From positions 791,695 to 855,694 of the forward strand of contig NZ_JACRUI010000001.1 in NCBI RefSeq assembly GCF_014305095.1: 64,000 nucleotides of DNA. Reading direction: 5' to 3'. Both the position numbers and the translations under genes were made by a program. Within the stretch, counting starts at the first letter, position 1. Each line of letters opens with the position of its first letter. Below, one piece after another: positions 26,466 to 34,496 of this stretch. The notes below the pieces were generated by a model. The model was given only the letters and a program-made list of their open reading frames with translations, had not been told where the DNA came from and did no database searches. The stretch is from Flavobacterium kayseriense (GTDB lineage: Bacteria; Bacteroidota; Bacteroidia; Flavobacteriales; Flavobacteriaceae).

Positions 26466-26647
26466 ATTTAATTTATTTCAATAATAATTCCGATATTTGT
26501 TATAATGAAAACAAATTGGGCAGGTTTACTAGAGTATCTTCAATTCCTTATCAAGAGAAATCCTGAATAAGTCATCTTTTTTTGATTTAGAATAGCAAAT
26601 TTCAAAGCAATCTCGCTTAATTTAGTTACACTTTTAAACAAAAAATT

Positions 26648-27805
26648 ATGCCATTATATCATAAACTAGGGACATTCCCTCAAAAGCGTCACACACAGTT
26701 TGTAAAGCCAGATGGAGGTTTTTACTACGAACAATTATTTGGAACCGAAGGGTTTCATGGTCATGCCTCATTGTCATACCACGTACACAGACCAACACAG
26801 GTCAAAGAAATTCTAAAATCATATTCAGTAGAACCTAAAATTGCCATCGGTAAAAACATTAAATCTTTACTATTAAAAGGTTTTGAATTAAAGCCGGCTG
26901 ACGATTTTTTAGAAAGTCGCAAAGCGATATTAGTCAATAAAGACTGTACCATAGGTCTTGCTGCACCTAGAAAATCACTAACCGAATATTTTTATAAAAA
27001 TGCCGATGCTGATGAGATGATTTTCATCCACAAAGGAAAAGGAAAATTACGTACTATGTTAGGGAATATTCCTTTTGAGTACGGAGATTACTTAATTATA
27101 CCGCGCGGAATTATATATCAAATTCAATTCGACACCGAAGAGAATCGTTTGTTTTATGTCGAGTCATTTGCTCCTTTTTATACGCCAAAACGTTATAAAA
27201 ACGAATCAGGTCAACATTTAGAGCATTCACCGTTTTGTGAACGTGATTTTATCTTACCTAACGAGCTAGAAACACATGACGAAAAAGGAGACTTTTTAAT
27301 CAAAATAAAAAAGGAAGGCATGATTCACGAAGTGGTTTATGCAACGCACCCTTTTGACGTCATTGGTTGGGATGGATACAATTTTCCGTACGGATTTAGT
27401 ATTCACAATTTCGAACCTATAACAGGGCGTGTGCACCAACCGCCACCAGTACACCAAACGTTTGAGACGGCTACCTTTGTAGTGTGTTCATTCGTACCAA
27501 GGCTGTACGATTACCATCCAAAATCTGTTCCGGCACCTTACAATCATAGCAATATTGATAGTGACGAAGTGCTTTATTATGTAGATGGTGACTTTATGAG
27601 CCGCAATAACATAGAGCAAGGACACATCACTTTACACCCCAAAGGGATTCCACACGGACCAGCGCCGGGAGCTATGGAGCGCAGCATTGGTCATACCGGT
27701 ACTGAGGAATTGGCTGTAATGGTTGATACCTTCCGTCCGTTAATGGTTACTGAAGAAGCTATGGGACTTGACGATGGTCAGTACTATAAATCTTGGTTAG
27801 AGTAA
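26648..27805 (+). CDS. hmgA: Homogentisate 1,2-dioxygenase
   Basis: HmgA opens the ring of homogentisate in tyrosine breakdown. The 385-residue cupin protein contains the iron-site segments GRVHQPPPVHQTFETATFV and HITLHPKGIPHGPAPGAMER, and the family stretch DVIGWDGYNFPYGFSIHNFEP. It is upstream of hppD, which makes its substrate, with repeat R2 between them. The enzyme is shorter than human HGD (445), as expected for this bacterial branch. Confidence 0.93.
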   Translation: MPLYHKLGTFPQKRHTQFVKPDGGFYYEQLFGTEGFHGHASLSYHVHRPTQVKEILKSYSVEPKIAIGKNIKSLLLKGFELKPADDFLESRKAILVNKDCTIGLAAPRKSLTEYFYKNADADEMIFIHKGKGKLRTMLGNIPFEYGDYLIIPRGIIYQIQFDTEENRLFYVESFAPFYTPKRYKNESGQHLEHSPFCERDFILPNELETHDEKGDFLIKIKKEGMIHEVVYATHPFDVIGWDGYNFPYGFSIHNFEPITGRVHQPPPVHQTFETATFVVCSFVPRLYDYHPKSVPAPYNHSNIDSDEVLYYVDGDFMSRNNIEQGHITLHPKGIPHGPAPGAMERSIGHTGTEELAVMVDTFRPLMVTEEAMGLDDGQYYKSWLE

Positions 27806-27827
27806 ATTTTAAACGCTAATTGCAGTA

Positions 27828-27906
27828 AGGAGCTGTTTCCTGCTGTCCGCTATATCTTTATGTTTTTAAAGAAAAAACATAAAGGATGTCGCTACCATCA
27901 GGGCTA
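27828..27906. repeat. Structured intergenic repeat R2 (flavobacterial REP-like)
   Basis: The unit runs from AAGGAGCTGTTTCCTGCTG to CATCAGGGCTA. Its centre is a hairpin, CTTTATGTTTTT pairing with AAAAACATAAAG around a short loop. The ends match those of R1, and the core CCGCTAT...GGATGTCGCT resembles R3. It is noncoding and lies between hmgA and hppD. Confidence 0.7.
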
Positions 27907-27976
27907 AAAAAATCAAAATTCAAAGAAATAATTCGGATACATCATCTATATGAGTAACCGACAAAAAATAAACACA

Positions 27977-29137
27977 ATGGCAAAAGAAGTAAAATCAGTA
28001 GAATACGGATTAGAGAAAATATTTGAAGGAGCACAAGATTTCCTTCCATTATTAGGAACAGATTATGTAGAATTCTACGTAGGAAACGCAAAACAGTCGG
28101 CACATTATTACAAAACAGCTTTTGGATATCAATCATTGGCGTATGCTGGTTTAGAAACTGGAGTTCGAGACAGAACTTCTTATGTTTTAAAACAAGATAA
28201 AATACGCATTGTATTAACGACGCCTTTAACACAAGATTCACCTATTCACGAACATCTTAAGAAACATGGAGACGGAGTAAAAGTAGCGGCTTTATGGGTT
28301 GAAGATGCAACAAGTGCTTATGAGGAAACGATGAAACGTGGCGCGCGTTCTTTTATGGAGCCTACTGTAGAGAAAGATGAGCACGGTGAAGTAGTACGTT
28401 CTGGAATTTATACTTATGGTGAAACGGTTCACATATTTGTAGAGCGTAAAAACTACAATGGTGTTTTCTTGCCAGGATATAAAGAATGGAAATCGGATTA
28501 TAATCCAGAGCCTACAGGTTTAAAATACATTGACCACATGGTAGGGAATGTAGGTTGGAATGAGATGAATACGTGGGTGAAGTTCTATGAAGAAGTAATG
28601 GGATTTGTTAACTTTTTGTCTTTTGATGATAAACAAATCACAACAGAGTATTCGGCATTAATGAGTAAAGTGATGTCAAACGGAAACGGAAGAATTAAAT
28701 TCCCAATCAATGAACCAGCCGAAGGAAAGAAAAAATCACAAATCGAAGAATATTTAGACTTCTACGGAGGGCCAGGAATACAGCACATTGCTATTGCTAC
28801 AGATGACATTATTAAAACCGTAAGTCAATTAAGAGCAAGGGGAGTGGAGTTCTTATCAGCGCCGCCGCATACCTACTACCAAGCAATCCCAGAACGTTTG
28901 GGAGCGCACATGGGTATGATGAAAGAAGACATCAATGAAATCGAAAAATTAGCCATTATGGTAGATGCCGATGAAGATGGGTATTTATTGCAAATATTCA
29001 CTAAACCAGTGCAAGATAGACCAACCTTGTTTTTTGAAATAATTCAGAGAATGGGGGCAAAAGGCTTTGGTGCTGGTAACTTTAAAGCACTTTTTGAATC
29101 CATAGAGCGCGAACAGGAATTACGAGGAACACTATAA
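27977..29137 (+). CDS. hppD: 4-hydroxyphenylpyruvate dioxygenase
   Basis: HppD turns 4-hydroxyphenylpyruvate into homogentisate. The 386-residue protein has two VOC domains; iron-ligand segments are YIDHMVGNV, IQHIAIATDD and the C-terminal DRPTLFFEIIQRMGAKGFGAGNFKALFE typical of HPPD. The ATG at 27977 (MAKEVKSVEYGLEKIFEG) fits relatives; an ATG at 27950 would add nine residues and cannot be excluded. It completes, with hmgA, two consecutive steps of tyrosine degradation. Confidence 0.95.
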   Translation: MAKEVKSVEYGLEKIFEGAQDFLPLLGTDYVEFYVGNAKQSAHYYKTAFGYQSLAYAGLETGVRDRTSYVLKQDKIRIVLTTPLTQDSPIHEHLKKHGDGVKVAALWVEDATSAYEETMKRGARSFMEPTVEKDEHGEVVRSGIYTYGETVHIFVERKNYNGVFLPGYKEWKSDYNPEPTGLKYIDHMVGNVGWNEMNTWVKFYEEVMGFVNFLSFDDKQITTEYSALMSKVMSNGNGRIKFPINEPAEGKKKSQIEEYLDFYGGPGIQHIAIATDDIIKTVSQLRARGVEFLSAPPHTYYQAIPERLGAHMGMMKEDINEIEKLAIMVDADEDGYLLQIFTKPVQDRPTLFFEIIQRMGAKGFGAGNFKALFESIEREQELRGTL

Positions 29138-29245
29138 ATTGAGCTTTTTTTTGCATTATGTGAAAAAATAACCATTCAATCGGTTCGGATTTTATTAATG
29201 ATGTGTTAAACTTTTTTTTTAGTTTTCATATCCTGATTTGTTAGC

Positions 29246-29253
29246 TACCTTTG
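29246..29253 (+). promoter_or_regulatory. Promoter of small-RNA candidate, -7 box TACCTTTG
   Basis: TACCTTTG matches TAnnTTTG exactly, with a T-rich -33 region about 20 bp upstream. No coding start follows before the terminator at 29336. Confidence 0.55.
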
Positions 29254-29258
29254 CACTC

Positions 29259-29369
29259 GCAAAATGGAAGGGGTGGTTTCCTTCCGATTTGATATAAATT
29301 TCATAATTTATAGTTTTTTGGTTAGTTAATAGCATAAAAACTCAGTCATTATTTGACTGAGTTTTTTTG
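29259..29369 (+). ncRNA. Candidate small RNA or terminated leader (~110 nt)
   Basis: A perfect -7 box (29246-29253) is followed by a GC-richer stretch holding the hairpin GGAAGG (29266-29271) / CCTTCC (29280-29285), an AT-rich linker, and a strong 13-bp terminator hairpin. The unit lies between hppD and the DUF3108 gene, whose ATG comes 60 bp after the terminator. It may be an independent small RNA or an attenuating leader of the DUF3108-kynA operon. I do not recognise the family. Confidence 0.5.
29336..29369 (+). terminator. Strong intrinsic terminator of the small-RNA candidate
   Basis: AAAAACTCAGTCA (29336-29348) pairs perfectly with TGACTGAGTTTTT (29354-29366), followed by further T. Confidence 0.85.
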
Positions 29370-29427
29370 TTTTAATATATTTGGAACAAAATTTGCAACT
29401 TCCATCAATAAATAGAAAAAGTAAGTT

Positions 29428-30198
29428 ATGAAAAAGATAATACTGATCTTGTTATTGATACTAACCGTTAGTTTTGACTCTCAAAACGATGACGCCTACA
29501 CCTCAGGCGAATGGTTCAAGTTTAGAATTCACTATGGCTTTGTAAATGCAGGTTACGCAACACTAGAAGTCAAAGATGCAGTGATTGATAATAAAAAAGC
29601 TTTTCACGTTGTAGGTAAAGGATACACCACAGGTATGTCCCGTTTTTTCTTTAAGGTTGATGATTTATACGAAAGCTATATTGACAAAGAATCGGGTAAC
29701 CCTACTCAATTTGTTCGAAAAATAAATGAAGGAGGGTATACGAAAAATCAACAAGGTTTTTTTAATCAGTCTGCTAATAAAATCACAGTAAAGGATTATA
29801 AAAACAATACAGAGAAAGCATTTGTTATTCCTAAAAATACACAAGATATTTTATCAGCATTTTACTACCTAAGGAATTATCCCACGATTGATAAAATTAA
29901 TCCTGGCGAGTCAATTGTTATCGACATGTTTTTTGACGATGAAACGACAAAATTTAAGTTAAAATTCATAGGTAGAGAGAATATTACAACTAAATTTGGA
30001 GTTGTATCTGCAATGGTATTTAGACCTTTAGTGCAATCAGGTCGAGTTTTTAAAGAACAAGAGAGTTTAACTGTTTGGGTGTCAGATGATGAAAACAGAT
30101 TACCCATTCGAATTAAAGCTGAATTAGCGGTAGGATCTATAAAAGCAGATCTAGATGCATTCAAAGGATTAAAAAATTCGTTTAAAATTAAAAAATAA
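29428..30198 (+). CDS. DUF3108 domain-containing exported protein
   Basis: The 256-residue protein has a signal peptide (KKIILILLLILTVSFDSQ) and a DUF3108 fold: GEWFKFRIHYGFVNAGYATLEV at the N-terminus, a central SAFYYLRNYPTIDKINPGESIVI and the C-terminal VWVSDDENRLPIRIKAEL. The family is periplasmic or outer-membrane associated and of unknown role. Its stop overlaps the ATG of the tryptophan dioxygenase gene (TAATG), so the two are translated together. Confidence 0.85.
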   Translation: MKKIILILLLILTVSFDSQNDDAYTSGEWFKFRIHYGFVNAGYATLEVKDAVIDNKKAFHVVGKGYTTGMSRFFFKVDDLYESYIDKESGNPTQFVRKINEGGYTKNQQGFFNQSANKITVKDYKNNTEKAFVIPKNTQDILSAFYYLRNYPTIDKINPGESIVIDMFFDDETTKFKLKFIGRENITTKFGVVSAMVFRPLVQSGRVFKEQESLTVWVSDDENRLPIRIKAELAVGSIKADLDAFKGLKNSFKIKK

Positions 30199-31127
30199 TG
30201 AACATTAGTGATAATGCAGAGGCTATTTTAAATGAAATAGAACTTAAATATGAGGCTATAAACCAAAAAACAGAGACACATCTTGAAGGTTTGCTGTGGT
30301 CTAAGCCAATAACATATTGGGATTACATACAGACGGACGCGCTTTTAAGTTTACAAACACAAAGAACCACTCTCCCTGATGAAATGGTCTTTATTATGTA
30401 CCACCAAGTTAATGAGTTGATATTTAAAATGATTCTTTGGGAAATAGACCAAATTTCTAATTCTTCTAAATTAGAGACATCATTTTTTACTGAAAGGGTG
30501 ATGCGTATTAGTCGCTATTTTGATATGCTAACTACATCCTTTAGTATTATGGAAAATGGTATGGAAGTAGAGCAATATATGAAGTTCAGAAATACATTAA
30601 CTCCTGCAAGTGGGTTTCAAAGTGCACAATACCGACTTATTGAATTTTGTTGTACTGATTTAATCAATCTTATTGATTATCGCTTTAGAGCAAATATTGA
30701 CCGTAGTACTCCCTATGAAAATGCATTTGAACATTTGTATTGGCAAGCAGCTGGGAAAGACTATCATACTGGTAAAAAATCGTTCTTATTAGAAGAATTT
30801 GAACGCAAGTACAAAGATCTTTTCATAAGAAAAATGAAGGAGTATAATACGATAAATATTTGGCAAAAATTCAAACAGTTACCTGATGCTGATCAAAATA
30901 ACACCGACTTAAGGAATGCGATGCGTCACTTAGATCATACCGTTAATATAACTTGGGTAATGCAGCACTTAAATGTTGCTATTAAATACATTGATCAAAG
31001 CGGTATTGGAGATGGAGAAGCTACAGGTGGTAGTGAATGGAAAAAGTATTTACACCCAAAGTACCAACGAAGAATATTTTTCCCAGAGTTGTGGACAGTG
31101 CAAGAAATTGCTGATTGGGGAAACTAA
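30198..31127 (+). CDS. kynA: Tryptophan 2,3-dioxygenase
   Basis: This haem enzyme opens the indole ring of tryptophan to N-formylkynurenine. The 309-residue protein has YHQVNELIFKMILWEIDQI, RNTLTPASGFQSAQYRLIE (substrate pocket) and the helix with candidate haem-ligand histidines MRHLDHTVNITWVMQHL. The length suits the family. It is coupled to the DUF3108 gene and lies near hmgA and hppD, so the region handles aromatic amino-acid catabolism. No kynureninase is in the window. Confidence 0.9.
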   Translation: MNISDNAEAILNEIELKYEAINQKTETHLEGLLWSKPITYWDYIQTDALLSLQTQRTTLPDEMVFIMYHQVNELIFKMILWEIDQISNSSKLETSFFTERVMRISRYFDMLTTSFSIMENGMEVEQYMKFRNTLTPASGFQSAQYRLIEFCCTDLINLIDYRFRANIDRSTPYENAFEHLYWQAAGKDYHTGKKSFLLEEFERKYKDLFIRKMKEYNTINIWQKFKQLPDADQNNTDLRNAMRHLDHTVNITWVMQHLNVAIKYIDQSGIGDGEATGGSEWKKYLHPKYQRRIFFPELWTVQEIADWGN

Positions 31128-31158
31128 AATAAAGTACAATTAGAAAAAAACATAAAGT

Positions 31159-32391
31159 TTGAAACAATTATTCATAATCATCATTGTATTACTTACAATA
31201 ATAGCCTGTAATAAATCCAAAGAAGAATCTAATAATAAAAGTAAAGTAAAAGTTGTTAAGCGGATCGACAAGGATTCTGACTTTGGTTTCAATTTTGCAA
31301 ATTTTAACGTGGTACAAGATACCGTTGATAAAGGAGATACATTTGGAACAATTTTGAGTAAACAAAACCTAGGTGATCGTAGAGTTTATGATATTGTCGA
31401 AAAAGTAAAAGACACCTTTAATGTTCGTTCCATCAGGCCTAACAAAGCGTTCACTATCTTAAGGTCAAAGGACAAGAAAAATAAAATTCAGGTATTTATT
31501 TACCAACCCAATTCACTCAGTTATTATGTAATCGATTTTAGAGATTCAGTAGTTTCAGCTTATAAAAAGGTAAGACCTGTTACGATTAGAAGAAGAATGA
31601 TTGGTGGGGTTTTAAAAGGTTCCTTGTCAGAAACATTAGTAAATGCTGGTGTGCAAGCCGCTTTAGCAGGTAAAATGACAAAAGTATATTCTTGGTCAAT
31701 CGATTTTTTTAAATTAAAAAAAGGAGATCGTTTTGGTCTTGTTTTTACTGAAAGGTATATCAATGATTCTATCTATGATGGTGTAGAGGATTTAGAAGCA
31801 TCATTTTTTGAATACAAAGGAAAAATAATTTATGCCTTTCCATTCGAACAAAACCCCTCTTCAGGCAAAGTAGAATATTATGATGACGAAGGAAAAACAC
31901 TTAAGAACTTCTTTCTTAAAACTCCAATTAAATTTAGTAGAATTACTTCGAGATTTACCATGCAACGCTTTCATCCAGTGCAACACAGATGGAAAGCGCA
32001 TAAAGGGACTGACTATGCAGCGCCTACGGGAACTCCTATTACCACTACAGCTTCAGGTGTGGTTGAGCGAACAGGATATACGGCAGGGAATGGAAATTAT
32101 GTTAAAGTAAAACATAACGGTACTTATTCGACGCAGTACTTGCATATGTCCAAAATTTTGGTGCGTCAAGGACAACGTGTCAATCAAGGAGATGTAATAG
32201 GTAGAGTAGGAAGTACAGGTCTTGCTACCGGACCGCATGTTTGCTATCGTTTTTGGAAAAATGGGGTACAAGTAGATGCTCTGAGGCTAAACTTACCTAC
32301 TGGAGAAGCCATGCAAGGGCAGAATAAAGTAAGGTTCTTGGCTGCTATTAAACCTTTAAAAAGAGAATTAGATAGTATAGGTAACTTATAA
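31159..32391 (+). CDS. M23-family metallopeptidase, lipoprotein
   Basis: The 410-residue protein starts at a TTG (31159), chosen because it begins a lipoprotein signal (KQLFIIIIVLLTIIACNKSK) with lipobox cysteine near residue 17. An OapA/LysM-like region (about 50-130) precedes a C-terminal LytM domain: HKGTDYAAPTGTP holds the HxxxD metal site, followed by YVKVKHNGTYSTQYLHMSK. The usual HxH motif reads GPHVCYRFW, so the second zinc-ligand position is Cys. The enzyme should act on peptidoglycan cross-links or, if impaired, activate other hydrolases. A strong terminator follows. Confidence 0.88.
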   Translation: MKQLFIIIIVLLTIIACNKSKEESNNKSKVKVVKRIDKDSDFGFNFANFNVVQDTVDKGDTFGTILSKQNLGDRRVYDIVEKVKDTFNVRSIRPNKAFTILRSKDKKNKIQVFIYQPNSLSYYVIDFRDSVVSAYKKVRPVTIRRRMIGGVLKGSLSETLVNAGVQAALAGKMTKVYSWSIDFFKLKKGDRFGLVFTERYINDSIYDGVEDLEASFFEYKGKIIYAFPFEQNPSSGKVEYYDDEGKTLKNFFLKTPIKFSRITSRFTMQRFHPVQHRWKAHKGTDYAAPTGTPITTTASGVVERTGYTAGNGNYVKVKHNGTYSTQYLHMSKILVRQGQRVNQGDVIGRVGSTGLATGPHVCYRFWKNGVQVDALRLNLPTGEAMQGQNKVRFLAAIKPLKRELDSIGNL

Positions 32392-32428
32392 TTAACTTAG
32401 GTTAAGTCCATGATTATAAAAAACACTC

Positions 32429-32468
32429 AAAAAGGAGCTGTTACTTACTAAGTAATAGCTCCTTTTTT
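32429..32468 (+). terminator. Terminator after the M23 peptidase gene
   Basis: A hairpin of AAAAGGAGCT and AGCTCCTTTT, extended by TTACTT/AAGTAA with one mismatch, is followed by T. Confidence 0.85.
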
Positions 32469-32535
32469 ATTGTAAATAAATAATGCTAAATTGTTATATC
32501 TAACTAATCTATTTATCATTTAGAAGGAATTTAAG

Positions 32536-32543
32536 TATTTTTG
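32536..32543 (+). promoter_or_regulatory. pgi promoter, -7 box TATTTTTG
   Basis: TATTTTTG matches TAnnTTTG exactly, 34 bp before the pgi ATG. Confidence 0.5.
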
Positions 32544-32577
32544 CTGCAAACAGTACTAATCGTAAGAAGTAGAAATA

Positions 32578-34221
32578 ATGGCTTTAAGCACAAATAACCC
32601 AACTGAAACCAATTCGTGGAAAAAATTAGAAGAACATTTTAAAGCAATGAAAGAGGCTTCTATGCAAGAAATGTTCGCTAAGGATAATGCAAGAGCAGAT
32701 AAATTTAATTTGCAATGGAATGATTTTTTAATTGATTACTCTAAGAATATAATAAACCAAGAAACAATTGCTTATTTAATTGAATTAGCAAATGAAATGG
32801 GACTTAAAAGCGCGATCCAAGAATATTTTCAAGGAGGCATTATTAATCAAACTGAAAACAGAGCAGTACTACATACGGCATTGAGGGCAAAGGCAGATTC
32901 CATAGTAGAGGTGAAGGGACAAAATGTTGTTCCAGAAGTGTATGAGGTTAAAGAAAAGATGAAAGCGTTTTCAGCTCAAATTATTTCAGGAACTAAAAAA
33001 GGGTATACAGGAAAGCCATTTACCGATGTGGTAAATATAGGAATTGGAGGATCAGATTTAGGACCTGCAATGGCAGTCGAAGCATTACAATATTATAGTA
33101 ATCATTTAAAAGTTCATTTTGTTTCAAATGTAGATGGAGACCACGTAAATGAAGTCATAAAAAAATTAGATCCAGAGACAACCCTTTTTGTTATTGTATC
33201 CAAAACATTCACAACCCAGGAAACATTAAGTAACTCAGAGACCATTAAAAAATGGTTTTTGACAACCGCTTCTCAAGAAGATATTGCCAAGCATTTTGTT
33301 GCGGTTTCTACGAACCTAGAAAAAGTAACTACTTTTGGTATCGATCCTGATAATGTGTTCCCAATGTGGGATTGGGTAGGAGGTCGTTTTTCACTGTGGA
33401 GTGCAGTTGGTCTTACCATTAGTTTAGCTGTTGGTTACGCTAATTTCGAGGAATTACTATCAGGAGCGAATGACATGGACGAGCATTTTAGAGATACGGA
33501 TTTCGAAAATAATATCCCTGTTGTTTTAGCTCTGCTAAGTATTTGGTATAACAATTTTTTTGGGGCCGAAAGCGAAGCATTAATACCTTACACGCAATAC
33601 CTGCAAAAATTAGCACCTTATTTACAACAAGGTACAATGGAGAGTAATGGGAAAAGTGTAGGGCGAGATGGTAAAGCAGTTAATTATGAAACGGGAACTA
33701 TAATATGGGGAGAGCCGGGTACCAATGCGCAGCACGCTTTTTTTCAATTAATGCATCAAGGAACTAAACTGATTCCTACTGATTTTATAGGTTTTGTAAA
33801 ACCATTACACGGAGATAAGGATCACCATAATAAATTAATGTCTAACTTTTTTGCACAAAGCGAGGCTTTGCTTCATGGCAAATCATCAGAAAAAGTAAAA
33901 GCAGAGTTTGAAAAGCAAGGTTTAGAACCCGAAAACGCAAAAAAATTACTGCCATTTAAAGTTTTTTCAGGTAACAAGCCTACGAATACTATTTTGATTG
34001 ATAAATTGACACCAAAATCCTTAGGTTCATTAATTGCGATGTATGAACATAAAATTTTTGTACAAGGAATTATTTGGAATATATTTAGTTTTGATCAATG
34101 GGGGGTTGAGTTAGGAAAACAATTAGCTAATTCTATTTTAAAAGAAATAGAAGCAAAACAAGTGCAGCAGCATGATAGCTCTACTACCTTCTTAATGAAC
34201 TACTTTATGTCCAAAAACTAA
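32578..34221 (+). CDS. pgi: Glucose-6-phosphate isomerase
   Basis: Pgi interconverts glucose 6-phosphate and fructose 6-phosphate. The 547 residues are close to the E. coli length. Motifs are [34 protein letters not shown], the [15 protein letters not shown] signature, [20 protein letters not shown], and [15 protein letters not shown] with the catalytic histidine. It is a single-gene unit with its own promoter box and terminator. Confidence 0.97.
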   Translation: MALSTNNPTETNSWKKLEEHFKAMKEASMQEMFAKDNARADKFNLQWNDFLIDYSKNIINQETIAYLIELANEMGLKSAIQEYFQGGIINQTENRAVLHTALRAKADSIVEVKGQNVVPEVYEVKEKMKAFSAQIISGTKKGYTGKPFTDVVNIGIGGSDLGPAMAVEALQYYSNHLKVHFVSNVDGDHVNEVIKKLDPETTLFVIVSKTFTTQETLSNSETIKKWFLTTASQEDIAKHFVAVSTNLEKVTTFGIDPDNVFPMWDWVGGRFSLWSAVGLTISLAVGYANFEELLSGANDMDEHFRDTDFENNIPVVLALLSIWYNNFFGAESEALIPYTQYLQKLAPYLQQGTMESNGKSVGRDGKAVNYETGTIIWGEPGTNAQHAFFQLMHQGTKLIPTDFIGFVKPLHGDKDHHNKLMSNFFAQSEALLHGKSSEKVKAEFEKQGLEPENAKKLLPFKVFSGNKPTNTILIDKLTPKSLGSLIAMYEHKIFVQGIIWNIFSFDQWGVELGKQLANSILKEIEAKQVQQHDSSTTFLMNYFMSKN

Positions 34222-34246
34222 TAAACAAAATCCATCATTCATAAAG

Positions 34247-34282
34247 AAAGCCAAAATATTTAACAAATTTTGGCTTTTTTTA
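34247..34282 (+). terminator. pgi terminator
   Basis: AAGCCAAAAT (34248-34257) and ATTTTGGCTT (34267-34276) form a 10-bp stem followed by T. Confidence 0.85.
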
Positions 34283-34464
34283 TATTTGATTATTTATTTC
34301 AAAGCAGTGTTTAATCAACGATAGGGTCAAAATTAAGATGAATATTGTAGTAAAATTATTAAAAATATGTAAAATATCTGTATTTGTGATTTTTATGTCC
34401 TAGTATTTTCGATGAAAATATATTTTTCTTAACATTGCGTTAACGTTTCTAGGTAAAATTGTTT

Positions 34465-34472
34465 TAATTTTG
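34465..34472 (+). promoter_or_regulatory. TonB-receptor gene promoter, -7 box TAATTTTG
   Basis: TAATTTTG matches TAnnTTTG exactly, 24 bp before the ATG at 34497. The AT-rich stretch 34283-34464 before it holds no gene that I can see. Confidence 0.55.
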
Positions 34473-34496
34473 CCAAAAATTAATAAACTAAACAAA

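Noticed and set aside
26536-26575. Stretch CTTATCAAGAGAAATCC before hmgA as a SAM-I riboswitch
   Set aside because: Only the first arm resembles the riboswitch. The conserved GGGACTGGCCC and later helices are missing, and hmgA is not a methionine gene.
27941-27976. ATG at 27950 as the hppD start
   Set aside because: The nine added residues (MSNRQKINT) are not expected in the family, and the downstream ATG gives the usual N-terminus. It remains possible.
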